Positions 1 through 14,471 of a DNA stretch of 64,000 nt are shown here, piece after piece. The notes below the pieces were generated by a model, which was given only the letters and a program-made list of their open reading frames with translations, did not search any database and was not told where the DNA came from. The DNA lies in assembly GCA_000467715.1 (NCBI GenBank), contig AJFK01001090.1, positions 62,001-126,000 of the forward strand. Direction: 5' to 3'. A program made the translations under genes and the position numbers. Each line of letters starts with the position of its first letter. Position 1 is the first letter of the stretch. This stretch comes from Hysterium pulicare CBS 123377. Its lineage: Eukaryota; Ascomycota; Dothideomycetes; Hysteriales; Hysteriaceae.

Positions 1-3000
1 CAGGATTGAACATTTGCCTCGCAAGTACCTGGAACCATTCTCGAGTGACACCACCAGCGTCGACACCCTCCTCGCCATGGAACCGAATGCTGAGCTTTCC
101 ATACTTCATCTCATCGGCCGTCTTGAAGTATAACGACTTGAAAGAATCCAAGAACACTTGGTCACGACGGACGGCAAGTTGAAGTGGTTGATGAGGATGC
201 CGAACATCTGCTCCGCGTTGATGAAGACGCCTACTGAAGTAATTGCGCTTGTTGTCAAATTCCAAAACCTTGGAGTTCTTCACGAGAAGAGAGAATGAGC
301 CACTCATAAGCTTCGGACTCTGTCGCACCAAATCGTTCAAGATTTTGCGATGATCTTCGGTGAACGTGTAGAACAAACTCTCCATCCGTGACTCAGGAGG
401 TGGGCTTGAAAGCGCGAACTCTTTCGCAAGTGACTTGCTTAGAGGAACATCTTTCAGCGAGGTGTTTTTACATACCAACATGAGAGTCTCAATCAGCGGA
501 AGCAAAATTGTGGCCACGTTGAGCATGTTTCCTCTCTGTCGAATGACTGCTAAACATTCGCTAAGCTTGTTCCACAAAGGACCGAAGGTGGAATTTTCAA
601 ATAGCGTCGTAAGGATGTCTTCCTTCTGAGAGGACTCCATAGCTTCTGCATCGCCCGTCGCTGGCTTGTCAGGTGATTCGGATCGCTTCGGATCGAAGAG
701 GTAGTCCAGCGCAGTGAAAACGCGCAGAAGTTTTGTTTGATCAGAACTGGAGGGTGAGAATTTCGCAAGAGCCATGCCTTGTACGTCGGTCGGAGACTCG
801 GCTTTCGATATTTGGCGAGTCAAGTCGTCGAGTTCCCTCAGTACGGTTTGGCCAAGAGCTTGGGCAATACCGATCAACTCTTTGCCAAATGTTTCCTTGG
901 CTCCAGGGACAGGAGAGAGCTGATTGATTACAGAGAGGGTATCCCGGAATATCTTTCCGTTGCATTCTCGTTGCGCCAGGACGTTTGCTACAAGGCGAAG
1001 ATTGTACTCAGGAACCTCTGGAGGTACCATCGTCGGACGTGCCTTCGTCGATTTATCGTCACTGTCTTTACTTCCTTCACCCTGTTGGCTAGTATCTGCC
1101 TCCATGGTTTGTTCACCAGAAGCCTGCGTAACTCCTTCGGCCGAGGCATCCGGAGTGGTAGTCATTTCGGTGTCCTCAGTCGTTTGCGGGCCATTTTCTG
1201 TACGAGCCGCTGCTTGTTCAGAAGGTGTAGCTTGCTCAGCAGCGGTTTGTGGCTCACCAGATGCATCTCCTTCCTTCACTTCTTCCGCAGACTTGTCCTT
1301 TTCTTTCTTGAGCAGCGCTCGAAGAGGCGTCGTAATGATGACCAAAAGTGAGGCAAGCTGTTCCATGATTGTGGCGCTCTCGATGATCAGCTTCCGGTCA
1401 AGTAGGCCCAGTAGAGCATTCAAGGGGTATTTGGTAGCTTTCGTTTCCTTGGCCTTGCCTTTCCGATTGGCTCGAGTCTTGAAGCCAACCGCAGTCTCGT
1501 GTTCAGTTAAGAAAAAGGAAGCGATATGTGGATTCTCTCTAGTGAGCGACCACAACGTGCTTAGGCATTGCTGGACAACCATCAAGGGAGACACGTCAGG
1601 GTTCATAGGAAATTGACCAGTTGCAGCGCGCTTAGGTGGCTGTGGGGTTTTCTGCGCTGGTGTTTGCTTCGCACGAAGAGACAATTGAGCGAAACTCCGC
1701 TCCACTGCATTGACGTCTGCGCTGCCATCTTGGAGAATGGAAAGCAGAATGCTGATGACTTCTGCGCGATTTTGTCGATTTTCGCAAACATTCCTCAGGA
1801 TAAAACTGAGGCTCTGCTTCGCGCTACCATTCTGAGGAATGAACATGAGCCGGAGTAGTGTTGCAACGCCGGCTTTGTCCAGCATTTGCACGCATGGTCG
1901 AGCCTTCTTCTTTTGTGCCTGCTCGTCAGGCTGGTTTCGACGCTCTCCGCCACCAGAACTTCTGTATCGAGGGATGTAGTCGTGGAACTGATTCAGACGA
2001 CGGTCTCCACCCAGCGCTCTAGCCTCAACGGCAATCTCTGGTGGTAGCTGATTCAACATATCCTCATCTTGGTCCATGAGAACAGCTTGTCGCAGACCTG
2101 GCTCGAGAGATGCAAGGAAGCTGGCAGTATCCATATCTTCGGCACGGGCGGGTTGGCTGGTATTACCTGCATTCCGGCGACGTTGTTCTTCCCGTTCTCG
2201 TCGCCGACGTTCTTGGGCCTCCTGTTGAAGAAGTTCCTCTCGGATTTCTGCCGGTAATGCTTCAAGGAATTCTCGGCTGATGTCAGTGGGTTCTTCACCC
2301 GCAGCTTGTGCCTGTGATCGTTGTTCAGCAAGTTGCTGCATCAACACTTCTTCGCGCAGATCCTCAGGTAAAGCTTCCAGATACTCTAGATCAATACCCA
2401 TGCCGGTGATGTCCAATTCTCGGCCGCGAATGTTCGTCGTAATGCGAGCTGCAGGTTCGGAAGAGCCCGCTTCCACGCCTTGGCCGGTCGCACCAGCTTG
2501 AGACGCTTCTACACCTTCCATAGCTTGTTCTTCTGGACCAGCAGCCGATCGCTCTCCACTTGATTGACCTTCTGGTGCGGTTGGCTCCGATGTCTGGGCG
2601 GTGGTATTTACGAGCGCTTCAGCGGCAGCAGCTGCTTCACGCGCCTCTTCCTCTTGTTTCTCCTTCGCTTCACGCTCTTCGCGCTCTTGCTTCTCCTTTT
2701 CCTTCCTCTCGGCTTCTTCTTTGGCTTTGCGAGCATGCTCGGCTTCCCTCTCTGCGGCTCGTTTCTTGGCTGCTTCGATCGCAGGAGGAACTGTGAGTTT
2801 GAGAATGGAATTGATTACGCGTTGGCTCTTTTCGATCGCTCCGCTACCGTAAAGCATTCGCGCTTCTTCCTGCCACCGTTGGGCAGTGACTACTTTGATG
2901 AAGGTAATAGCTTGTATTGGGTCCTCACGGGTTGCGCGATAAGATAGGTCCTGCGAGCGGCGAATGTCTTGGTGGAATGCATGTTCGAAGGGCGGAGGCA

Positions 3001-6000
3001 CCCCGAGGGAGAAGTTGTTGAACGAAAGATGAAGAGAACCGTTGTGCTGATGGATAGTCGGTCCAGCTCCTTGGCCCATGGCGTTGAGAAGATTGCTAAT
3101 GAAAGATACAGGGCTGTCTTCCGCAAAGACTCTTGGACCGCGAACGGGATCTATGGCATGGACCCAGTCGCTCATACCCTCGTTGCGGGCTCTGCCAAGG
3201 AGAGCGCCTGATACTCGTCCCGTTCGTTGCAGCAGTGGATTTACACCATCGTCTGCGCCTCGTGGTGCGCCACCAGGTCTATGGGATCGGTACGCAGGGA
3301 CTAGGATGCGATCGTTGTGGCCTCCGGGGAACATCCATGGGTTCATTCGGTGAGGGTGGCGTCCGATATGGTGGTGTGGTGGTTCCATATCCCATCCCCA
3401 GCCCATATTCGGCATGCCGCCTTCTTCATCATCTGGAACAACTGATTAGTCTTTGTCAGATGGTCTGCAATTGATAAGTTGTTACCTTCTAGTCCCGGAT
3501 TATAGACAATGTCTTCCTCGTCATAGTCATCTTCATCGTCCTCTGCATCTGAGTCAGGTTAACAAGGTTCACTATGTGGAGTGCGATTGCGCAACGTACC
3601 TTCGTCTTCCTGCATATCATCTTCCATATAATCATCTGCCTCCATATCCATCTCGCGCTCGATTTGGTCTAGCAATGAGGGGTTTTGGCTCTCGAGAACT
3701 TGCATGAGCTGGTTGAGGTGGTTCGAAGGGTGATCGTGAGCTTCGTGGGTGATGTCATCACCATCTGCATATTCTTGCGGCTCGTCGTCGCTAGCCCAGT
3801 CGTCTTCTTCTCCCTCTACCAGGCTGGCATTTTCATCGTCGCCATTAATCTCCTCCATATCTTCTATTTCATCCATTCCATCATCTTCGTCCTCCTCGTC
3901 TTCGTCCTCCTCGTCGGATTCGTCATCATCTGAAAGGCCTTCACCGCCCTCGTCATCGAGAACCACTTCTACATCCATGCCTACATCACCAGGCATGCCT
4001 TCAATTGGACCCATATCGCCCATTTCCTCATCTTCGTCACTAATGACCTCATCATCTGGACCCATGTCCTCTTCATACTCCATGTCGTCGGCATATTGGT
4101 CATCATAGATCTCATCGTCATCCTCATCGTCTGATGGGTCAGAATCTGAGTCCATACCTTGTTGCCCGGGGTCAAACATTCCGAGAGTCGAGTTTCTAAA
4201 CAGGTCAGGAGTCTCTTCACGCTCATTTTCGATGTTCTCATCGTCTGAAGCAGTGGATATCTCGTCTGCTTCCGCGTTGCCTAGTGTTGCCGCGGCATCG
4301 TATTGAGTGCTGAGATCAACTGCTACAGCGGAGAGCCACCGAAGGGGCTTTAGGATATATTTGACGGCCCGCTTAGCATTTGGGAAGTTGAGGTCGATGT
4401 CTGCGATTGCTGTCGTTAAGACTGTGATGAAGTTCTTCTCGTACATGATTTTGGCCATCTGCTTGTGGGTGGGTAGAAGTTCAGTACTGCCCGAGGCAGA
4501 CCCCTCCGTTCGCTGTGACACCATCTTAGAGAAAATATCCGCGATATTGAGCAAGCGTGAATATTTGATGTCCAACGGTTCCTCAGATGACGAAGCATCT
4601 TTGAATGCCTTGAGGGCATGCTCGAGAACAAATTTGCGCACGAAAAGAAGCTCAGGTTCTGATTCAACGTAAGGAGAAGGCTGACCAGGGCCTGTTTTTG
4701 GAAACCCGTGCTCTCCGGTCTTAGCGCACAACGCTACAACAACATCAATGGCGCATGACGAAGTTGCCGATTTCTTTTTCATTGTTAGATCTTCAGGATG
4801 ATTGAGGCTTCCAACAGGTACCAAGGCGTTCAGCAGGTAATTCAGTACACCAGAACGAGGTTTGGATGGTGTTGTTGCACGAGGATCAGCCTTTCGAGAG
4901 AAATTGATGAACTCAATCTTTGTTCGATTGTAGCTCTGAAGAAGCTCCGACAAGCACTTTAACAGAAAGCATCGGTATATGTAGATGGGATGCGCATCCG
5001 CCTTGAATTCGCTCTTTTCGACTTTCTTTTGCTCGGGAGTAGTGAGTTCAGACGTGGATCGAGAAGAGCTCTGACCGTTATCCAGCATTTCTACATCCAC
5101 GCCCGTTTCTTTCTTAGACTTCTCGGGTGTGGTTGCTGGCTGCTCCTTGTCCTCGACGTCCTTGTAGGCAAGCAGCTCGCAGAGTAAGTAGTGGATAACA
5201 CCATTCGGATTTTCAACGACAGGTGGCTTGAGTTCTGATGTCTTTGTTCTCTCAAGAGGGGACCCATTCTTGCCTTGAGTTGAAGGTTTAGTTTTCTTGG
5301 CCTCTTCAGTGCTGTCCGTCGGCGGTTCTTGGGATCCATTCGACGGAGTTGGTGTCTCTTCCTTTCTCAATACCAGTGTTTGTGGCCGCTGGTTTGGATC
5401 AAAGCGAGAGAGCATCAGCTTCTCGTTCGTAACCTCTACAAAGATCTCCGGTGCACGCAATGCGAGATAATACATTTGTCTAGTGTAGCCAGTCGTGTCG
5501 GTTTGCCGCCGATCCCTAGCCTCAAAAATGGTTTGTATCTCGGTCCGCATAATCTGCCGTATGATCTCATCGTCCTCAACGATGTGCCGAAGAATGAGCA
5601 TGAAAGCACTCCGAAGGCCCTCGTTCGTTATACCAGCCAGCTGTTTGACCATAAGGAACAGACGTTGAATATTGCGCTTGTCAGCTTGAAGTATAGCAAT
5701 TTTCCTAGTTCGGGTGAGCATCACAAGAATGCGTGTTACGGAAAGGGCTAATGACTCGTCTTTACCAATCCGCGGTAAGATATACATGATGGCATCAAAC
5801 AGATGGTTCTTCGCATCCAAGGAGATGATGGGCTCTGGAATGGCATCGGCTGTGTTATTTTCCTGAACATTATCTCCAGTTGGTGGAGTCCATTGCACCT
5901 GGCGTGGAAGCTCGTCCTCGGCTAAAAGACGTTCGACGATGAGAAGAATTTGTCCGATCCACGGAGAAGGCTCGTCAGAAGGCTGATTCGGAAAAATCTT

Positions 6001-9000
6001 AATGAATTCTAGTAGGATAGAGAAGCTCTCCTTCAGCTCATCTACAATTGCTTCGTAGAGGTCCTTGTCTTGCAGGACAAGCGCAAGCAAATGAGCAGAT
6101 GCAGCAATCTTTTTGCCATTTTCTCTGAAGTCATCTCCTGTTTGTAAGGAAATGAGTGACTGGACGAGCGTGGATCCAACTTCTGCGCGCATTGAACCTG
6201 GTTCTGGGGCCTTGGAGACGGCTGCAGTGATCAAGTCAGACAACTCGAACGTTACATCGTCATGAGAATTTAGAACGTCGAGGGAGCGGTCAATAAGGTT
6301 CTTCCGAAGATGAGATCGTTCGTCGTCTAGATCATCGATTGTAATGAATGCAGCTGGTTTCCCAGCCTCCTCTTCCCTTGCCTTGAACAAAGATGGACCT
6401 TCAAAACTTGACTTGTTCTCCGTAGAAACGAGCCCTCCGGCCACGGGAGGAGTGGGAGCTTCTGGGTCCGCTCGCCCATTTACATCGTCAGATGCATCTA
6501 CCATATGGACAGATCGTGAATCGAGTACTTCGGGAGCAACACTATCTGTCGTTGATGCATTTGAAGCTTCTGCAGGTTCCGGGACTACGACATCTGCTCT
6601 GCTCGGTGAAGTTGAAGCGCCCTGCTCAAGTTCGTAGGAGGGGATCGGGTTTCGGGTAGCACGAAGATCGCGAGTCTGAGCAACACAATACTCCCGGGCC
6701 ATTACGTAGGTGTCACAACACCGATAGAGAGCCTCTCTGGCAAGAGATTCGGGGAATCCTTGTTCCACAAGCCGCGGTACGTTCTCAGGGCTTCGTGGCT
6801 TCCACACCTGGGTTTCCATCTTGTTCCGAGCTGGTGGCTTCTCGGATCGCTTCTGAGCGCCGTGTTCGGTATCTCCATCAAGTACCGTTTTGAGGATTGA
6901 TATCAAACATTTTACAATGGAAGTGGTCGCCTTGTCCATGAGATCGGAATTCCAGATTTTCTGCACAGGTTTGATGACAGCGGTCCGTAACTCTACAAGA
7001 AACTGAGCAGGAAGGAAAAAGTCCGCCTTATTTCGATCTCGATCTGGCCGTGACTGCATTGACGTAGTTTGAGCGGCCTCGTTGATAAGCTTTTGGTTAA
7101 TGATTTGAGCATAGAATGCGAGAATGATTTTGATACCCCCAAGGGATAGGTTCAGAGCACCTTGCACGTCATCTTTCATATCCTCATCACCTTGAGTAGC
7201 GATAATGGATGTAGCCTCATCATAGAACGATTCAAGAATATCTGACAGTACGGTGAAGCCACCATGATTCTTGAAGGATAGCAGCACAAGGGTCAGTGCT
7301 TGAGGGAAGCCACGTTCCATTCCGCTGTCAATGATCAGTTGCGAAACGGACGTTAAGATGACTATCCAATAAGCATATCTGTCCCGAGAAGATGTGGCTG
7401 ATCTCGGGGTTTCAAATAAAAGTTGATCAACAGCAGCTTTAGCAAGCTGGTCAGCTACGACAACAGAGCATTGCTTTTGGTATGGTTCAAGCTGTCGGCG
7501 GAACAGCAGCAACTTCCCAAGTGACTGGAAGAAGGGCGTGATAGCAGTAGGTACCTTGCTCAATAGATATCGCAACGTCTGAGTGTTCTTGAATTGTACG
7601 CTGTCTTGCCCAGGGCGTTGTTGAGGTGATGCAGATGATTTAGCACCATTTGTTTCATTGGAAATCTGATTTGTCGCAGAAGAATCGCCGTTAGAACCTT
7701 CGGCAATGTCGGAAGAACGGTCGTTGTGAGTAATTCTGAGAATATCGTCGGCTTCGTCGGTACCAAAACCCGAACTCTTAATACGAGTCTCCTTCTCCCA
7801 TTCTGACGGCATGTTCTTCTGGAGCAAGATTTCTTCCCAGACGCAGCTTCGATGTAGTCGCCCAAGGCTGTCGACGAGATGGGCGTACATATCCGCGAGA
7901 TTGACTTGGCTGAATATGTTGTGCGTTGAACGATGATTGAACATTTGAGTTTGAAAGGTTAATGACAGAGCATTGCACAAAACATGGACGGTCACAAGAG
8001 CCTTGGCAAACTGAGTGCCATGACCCAAGACTTGCTGCTCCGAAGAATCCTTTGCCTTTGAAGCGCCCCCAGGGCTGGTGAAGGGCGCGAAAAAAGCATC
8101 TTTGCCCGAATGGTTTAATAGAGGTCCTAAATGGTCTACCGCCTTCTGGGCCCGCTTGACAAGCGAAGGAAGAGCAAGATTCGGTTTCTGCTCAACGAGG
8201 AGTTGAATAACACGGCTGACCTCTTCGCTGGGAGAGTTTGCTTCGTTGAATTTATATGGCAGACACGGAAGCGTCGCAAAGTCAAGGGCATATTCCAGCC
8301 CTCCAGACTCAATAAAGGATGCACACAAGAGGTTGTTGGTGAAGAACCCTCCCAGGAACCTGCATATTACACCGATATACTGTGACGTAGTTGGCCCATT
8401 CGTACCATCTTCTGTCTCGACAACCTGCTCGATAGTAACCTCGTTTACTAGGCTTTGTGAGGATGGCAGTGCACCACTCTCGTCTGCGTCTCGCATTTCG
8501 ATATCATTCTCATTGTCAGCCGTCATCTTGTGGTGCTGCGCATGCGCAGGCCCTTCTTCGCCCTTGAGAGCCTGACGCCCACCAGCGACGAGTATTCGAC
8601 CATTCCCATCTTCGGTCCAAAGCTTGGCGCCAACACCTTCCTCTGCAGCCTTCTGAAAGCAAAGTTGACTGACACGGGCTACCATCTCATGAACAGATGC
8701 GAGCACATCAGCCTTAAGTGGGGGATGATGTCGAACCAATTCGTCGAACGAATTGCCAATCATAGTAGGAATGTCAGGGTCGGAATCCAGCGCTTTGATG
8801 TGGGCAGGACTCTCAAAAATCTCGAAAAAGCTTGCTAACGCACGAGACGACTTGAACAGTTTCATACCGGCTTCAGCCAAGCAGATAGCTCCATATGCAG
8901 GCGGAATGGTAGATATAGCTTCAGCTACAGGAAGAATACCCTGGGCCAAAGGTTTGTCCCGTGGTGGAAATATTGAAGGCGGCTGAGGAAGTGCAGAAGA

Positions 9001-11332
9001 TGCAGACTGAGAGACGCTGGAGACTGATGCAACTACTGGCTGATTATCATTAGATTGCGCTTGGGAGGTGACCTCTGGAGATGCTGGTGTTGGCTCGACA
9101 TCAGGGATATCTGATTGGGTAACAGCTTCCAGGAAGGCCTTACTGAGGCCTGCTTCGGCGATTACCTGATAGCTTGTGGGCTCGTTGTGTATGAAGCTTG
9201 TTAAGATGTTCACGGCCATGCTCCAAACAGTAGATCCGAAGATAGGGGCGTTGGAAAGAACCGCACGAAGGCCGCTAAGCAATTGAGGCGAGTCTATCAA
9301 GTTCCGCAAAAGGCGGTCGAAGTTGCCACCGGTATGAGACATCATATGATTCATGAATTTGAACAGCCATCGAAGAGTCTGTTGTTGGTGGTATGGAATC
9401 TGATAATCCGTGAGCTGTGTTTTGAATTCGGTCGGCATGCCTTCTCCGTTCTCGGCCCTTGACTTTGAGGTCTCCACCTCGAAAGAAGTCAGATCAGCAA
9501 TGACGTCCAAGCCTTTAGCATTGACCATGGCCTGAAACGCATCGCGAAGATTGTACACAAAAGTGTCCAAGAAGGTCAGGACCTTTGGATGATTACGCTC
9601 CGCTTTTGTTGTTCGAAGAGTCAGAACTTCTACCAAAATCTCAAGCAGCCCAGCTGACACCATGGCTTCACCAGTACGTGGCTGTGCGGTCGGAAGGCTG
9701 TTCAGAAGTGAGAAAAGCGCCTCCCGCCATTCGTCCTCGTCTAAACTTCCCGGCAAGGATTCATCTATTCCCAACTCTGCAACGGCCTTACGGACGACAT
9801 AAAACAGCACACCGTGATTGACGTTCACACTAAGTGCCCCGCAGACGTCAGCGGCCTTGGCCTTGTGCTTTGTTAAGGCCTCAAGCGTGTTTAGGGCAAA
9901 AGTTTGCAGTTCTCTCGAGATACCCAACTCTCCATTCGCAGGTGGATGCACAAGCTCTGCCAGTTGGTATGCGAGTTGAAGCGGGCGAGGCTCCTCGGAG
10001 TCTTGTTGGCCAATCTTTTCTTGAAACTTGTTCTCCGGGTGTACGTAAGCTAGATTTGCAATCGCAAGAAGGCGAATTGCGATGATATCCTCTCGCTTTG
10101 TCTTGTCGGAGATCAAGGCTTGGGCAACGCGGACCTTCTGTAGTAGGTCATAATGACTTGTTTCCGGGAGTTCCGATAGACCCAGTTTCATTAGCTCGTG
10201 CACGGGGGAGTTCGAAACTTCAGTTGGAGAAAGGTCAAATATCTTTGGACCTGATGAGCGGGTTTGCTCAGGATCACGGGAGGCAGATGTAGGAGTTGCC
10301 GGAGACTCATCTGACGTGGACGTCCGGTTTTGCCTAGGCGTTTGGTTCGGACCCAGGTTTGAAGCTCGGCGAACAGGAGTGGGAGTTCTCTGTATAGTAG
10401 GAGATGCTGGGGATTCGTTGGGGGTGTTCTTGAACCCATCATCACTGGCCGCGGAAGTTGGTTCATAGTAAGTGAGCTGGACCCCTCCAAACTCTTCTAT
10501 TAGCGCTGATCGTGAAATCTCATCTTTAACCATCGAGACTAGATCTGCCGGATTGTACTTGTCAGAAACGGTTCCATGCTCGGTCGAAGCTTTCTCCTTT
10601 CCTTTGCCTAGATTATTTGAGAGCGAGTTCATGGGGGAACTCTTAACGAAAGGCGAGGCTAACTTCTGGACCTTCTCAAGGTTTATGTTGTAATGGCTGG
10701 CAAGAAGCTGGCTATGGAGAGAAGATGGCGTGAGACGTGTCCGAGAAGCATGAAAGCGTTGAGCAAGACGAAGACTTAACCGAAGTGTCGCTTTCAGCAG
10801 CGAGATAGACGTGGTGTTGAGTAGATTGTTTAAGTGGCCACTGCTTGAATAAAGGTTCCGGTTGCCGCAGTTCTCTAAAAGCAGCCTCGTGAACGCAATG
10901 ATTTGTTCGATCAGCTCGCGATCGCCATCTTCAGGTATTCGCAGATCATTCAAGATGCTGTCGGTTACAGGAGGAGAAGCGGCCTTGCCCTCTTCTGCGT
11001 CGCCCTTCAAAAGCAGTCGGCGCTCGAAAGGTAGTGTCTGTGGTCCGCCAGCCAAGCCATACTCCTGATTGAATAGCTCCAATATACGGTCAAACCGATT
11101 TAAGGCCGGTATCCAATGGTACAGATCCCCTCGCGGAAAAGGCCACAGGCGAGGGAATGAGACTAGGTGTGCGAGTAACTGGTATAGAGGGATTGATGCT
11201 GTAGCTTTGACAAAGTCCGCTATCATCGGAGACTATACATAAGTCAGCATATACTCAACCAAAGCATCAGGGAGCGAGACTTACTAGTGTGGCATCATGT
11301 CTCGATGAAGCGGACTTTTTGATCTTGCCCAT
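1..11332 (-). CDS. TOM1: HECT-type E3 ubiquitin ligase, HUWE1/Tom1 family (3' end beyond the left edge)
   Basis: Giant ubiquitin ligase that passes ubiquitin from an E2 through a HECT cysteine; in yeast Tom1 clears excess histones and unassembled ribosomal proteins. Exons by hand: 11332-11285 (16 residues, starting MGKIKKSASSRHD), 11232-3600, 3548-3486, and 3432 to beyond 1, with frame kept across all three introns. About 3,725 residues lie in the window. In order: helical DUF908/DUF913-like N-terminal arm, a UBA-like segment near residues 1490-1530 (PENVPRLVEQGFPESLAREA), a very acidic Asp/Glu tract near 2380-2510 (bases about 3750-4150), a DUF4414-like region, then the first part of the HECT N-lobe (SIRFHGEEGVDAGGVTREWF at the edge). 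The catalytic cysteine and the C-lobe are outside the window. The family is unmistakable; the yeast symbol is given by family, not proven orthology. Confidence 0.95.
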
Positions 11333-12520
11333 GATGGAACTGACTGCTGGGTAGGCAGCGCGTCCTCACGCCGATTTCGGAACTCTTTGACTTTGGCAAT
11401 CAGAGTAGTGTTTTTGGTATGTGTGGAAATTGACGATAGTGTACGGACAAGTCGGGATGCACTCCAAAGGTTGAAATGCGGTTGAGGCTCGGAAAGCAGC
11501 GTCCGGTGAGCCAACCGGGTGGAATAGCTTTACGTCGGTCGTGGGGATCGCAAACCGCTCATGGAGCTGGAAAGCGAAGGTAAAAGTCGGAAGAAGGTGG
11601 AAGAGGCGGGGTTCCTCAGAGTATGGTGCAAGTTCAGGGCAGAAAGTGATGGAGTTATAGCGCAGAGCCGAAGGTTCAAGAAAGCACGGTGCAGGCGCGT
11701 TTCTTGATGCACGACGACAAACAGATGATGGATGGGCAGCAACCAGAGGCTACTATTGGGGAGGGTGGTTAAGGGTGGTGTAGGAGGAAGAGTTGTTTAC
11801 GTGGGTGTGATGTTGGATAGAGCTCTGTCAGTCTTCGAAGGTAAAGTCCGTGCAACTATTTCTCTCCTTGGCGCCGTGATTTCATCGGCCGTGCTAAACC
11901 GAAACCGAACTATCGGGGGGGAGCGCCTACTTCACCGGCTCACATATGAGAGACGCACAACACATCGTCGTTCAACACTCTTCAGGCTGTCACGAAGCAC
12001 GTCATCACTTCAAGTTGGCATAGGGGCTCAGCTGAGTCATTCATCATGTTTTTCAACAGGCAGCGACGAAATCGCGCCCAGACCGTAGGAATCACTTCAG
12101 ACCTGTACGGCAGCCCCAAATGAAAGTCCAGATCCCGAATCAGTCTTTCTTGCGCCAGAGTTTTCAAACAGGATTCCTGATGATACTTACGGTACAGCAA
12201 GCATAAGTAAAAACGCGTTGCACCTTTCTGCCAAGAACTAAGAGGTACATCAAGACGCAAAAGCTTGAGATGTTGGTGAGCGTAGGAGAACCTCTCCCGG
12301 AATGGTCGTACTAAGCGAGCAGATACCAAAAAGATGGGTTGACGCGTCGACATGTAGACCGGCATCGAAATATCCGCGCGAAACAAGCATCTCCTTGCGC
12401 AGAAGTGATATGACAGTTTTCCATTTGAGTACATTCGTATAGTCTGTCAAAGGGTCAGACCCGAGGGTACGGATTTAACATGTTGGCCACTAGATAGATC
12501 CGTGCTGCTGGTCAGACAGC
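11333..12520. other. Intergenic region upstream of the HECT ligase
   Basis: This stretch should hold the promoter and 5' leader of the HECT ligase and the 3' end of the BLOC-1-like gene. A minus-strand open frame at 11982-12434 (150 codons) contains a GTAAGTATC donor-like site but shows no family I recognise, so it is not called as a gene. Nothing else stands out. Confidence 0.5.
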
Positions 12521-12901
12521 TCAGAGATCCCGTTGAGCCCACGGATCTGTGCCACTGGCAGAGTCAGGGGCCGCCTTGCCTTCCGCCAGCCTAAGTGTCT
12601 CTTCAAGCACCAACAGGTCACGCTCAATCATCTCAGCCCAATTCTGAATGTCCCCAATCTCGTTCAGCTTTTTTGTGCTGGTGTCAGCCATCTTCTGCCA
12701 CTGAGCACTCTGTTTTGCCAATGCCGCTGTCTGTTTTGCCAGTTCCTTCTCCTGCTTCGATATTGCAGTTGAGTTCGAATGGAGATCCGCCGCGCGTGTC
12801 CGAAGCTCGGCGTCGATTGAACTTCCGACGGAGGCGAGTGATGCAGAGACCGCAGCCCGGGCTTCGGCGGTTCGACGTGCGGATTCGGCGTCAGAAGACA
12901 T
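12521..12901 (-). CDS. BLS1: BLOC-1 subunit 1 / GCN5L1-like coiled-coil protein
   Basis: Small helical protein of the GCN5L1/BLOC1S1 family; animal members belong to the BLOC-1 complex of endosome-lysosome traffic, and yeast Bls1 to an endosomal BLOC-1. The chosen start at 12901 (MSSDAESARRTAEARAAV) gives 126 residues, near the family's size; an in-frame ATG at 12961 would add 20 unconserved residues. The signature is the heptad region AKQTAALAKQSAQW followed by LNEIGDIQNWAEMIERDL, which closely follows the human AKQTGQW and LKEIGDVENWARSIELDM. Single exon, no membrane segment. The family call is strong; membership of a BLOC-1 complex in this fungus is inferred. Confidence 0.85.
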   Translation of the reverse strand: MSSDAESARRTAEARAAVSASLASVGSSIDAELRTRAADLHSNSTAISKQEKELAKQTAALAKQSAQWQKMADTSTKKLNEIGDIQNWAEMIERDLLVLEETLRLAEGKAAPDSASGTDPWAQRDL

Positions 12902-14471
12902 TGCGTGATAGATTGATGAAGCTGTCGAAGGTTGGAAAGCTCGAGTGATCTTATCTTGCAATTAAGGATGGTGGCTGCTATAGGTGGCGGAGACAGTGGA
13001 GAGCCTCAGAGAGGGGCAGCCACTTATAAAGCTGCATAGAAAGGGCTGTATTAATCCTAGATTCCAAAGAAGATAAGCTTTTTGTGCGTCAAGCCGTCAG
13101 TAAACATGCAAGTCCGTCTAGGAGCCTTAAGCCTAATCCGTTTGGTGAGGGTGGGACGTGATTAGATCTAAGTGGTGACAAAAGACAGCTACATTAGTGT
13201 ACCAAGTTCTCTTGCAGCTGGCGATGTTGTTCGTCCTGCAAATGCCAGGGGTCCCAGACACGTGTTCGAGAGAGGGTGGCTATGAGTGCTATAAGACAGA
13301 TGACAGACAGATGCGTATTTCTCTGGAATAGATCAATGACATCAAGCAATGGGTTATCGAAGGATATGACCTGCAGTACAAAAAGAAAGAGGGTTTATTA
13401 CTGACTGCACCGAGCTTGAGTTCGTCATTGCACGTAAAAGAAGCTCCCATGACTTTCATCAATTTGGAGAAATTAACCTAGCTTTCCCGCGGTAGCAAGC
13501 TCATTTCTAGAGATGCTAATTCAGCACACAGCTCATGAGTCAGGGCGAACTCTGATGCAGTTCAGCATGGTATAAACCAACGTTGAAGATGTCGTATCGA
13601 TGGAGGCGCTTTAAGGCTAAGTACTCTGTTGCTAGTCCAATTTTGTATAACCGAGGTAACAAACGTCCACTCTACCCTCCATCTTCCATCTCTCTCTTCT
13701 ACGCTTCGTAACGATAATAGAATGCAGACTGTCAACGGCGAGAATACCGACAGTAGTGTTCGATCTAGTTATATGCACCTCGGGCCATGTTGCAGAACTT
13801 CCGGGTTCTGAAGGCCATGCTCCCAACAAGCCTAAAAACTCCGCATTTTCACTTTAAATATATTAATCATTGCTCCAGAACTTCCACCGGAGAAATTAGA
13901 TCTCGTTATTAGCTTTTCCCCTTTTGACACGGAACTAAACTCCTTGCCGCAACTGTACTTCTTCATCCCGAAAGATCAAGCATCTAGCACAGGTCAGCGA
14001 TATGATGGCTTCAAATTTGGATAACCGCCAACGACTCTGTTGTTCGAGCGAAAGTCAGAAGCCTCAAGCAACCTACCACAAACACGCTACGAAGAACTTG
14101 CTTGTTTAGAGCTTTCATTTCATTGCCACACTCAAATTCCTTAGCTGTTTTGCTTAGTAGCACATATCCTGCGGCGTTCAGCCACAACGTGGATGCTGAT
14201 GCACAACCTAATGTGTCCCCGGATTTTCACTGCAACCCCTGTTCATATCCCTACTTTACTCCGCTAGACACCCCCTAGTCCATCTATATCGAACAGCGTG
14301 ATCTCGGTTCCTATGCTTTCTTGAAATTGGGACGTAATTGAGTTTGGATCGGAATTGACTCGTCCGTGTATAGTGACACTGAAATCGGTAAGCTGAATAT
14401 AAGATTTTCTATATATCTAAGCCTTTTCTTCGAAAAGGCTTTCCAATTCACGCAAATGCCCATTAGTCGAC
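12902..14471. other. Intergenic region upstream of the mannanase
   Basis: A 1.57 kb stretch without a credible gene. The distal part is AT-rich. Near the mannanase start there is a TATAAG about 75 bases upstream of the ATG. Two hexamers fitting the loose CreA consensus (SYGGRG on the minus strand) lie at about 14217 (CCCCGG) and 14259 (CTCCGC). Such short sites occur often by chance, so carbon catabolite control is only a possibility. Confidence 0.4.

Noticed and set aside
3749-4108. Ser-rich plus-strand frame
   Set aside because: It is antisense of the Asp/Glu-rich tract of the HECT ligase.
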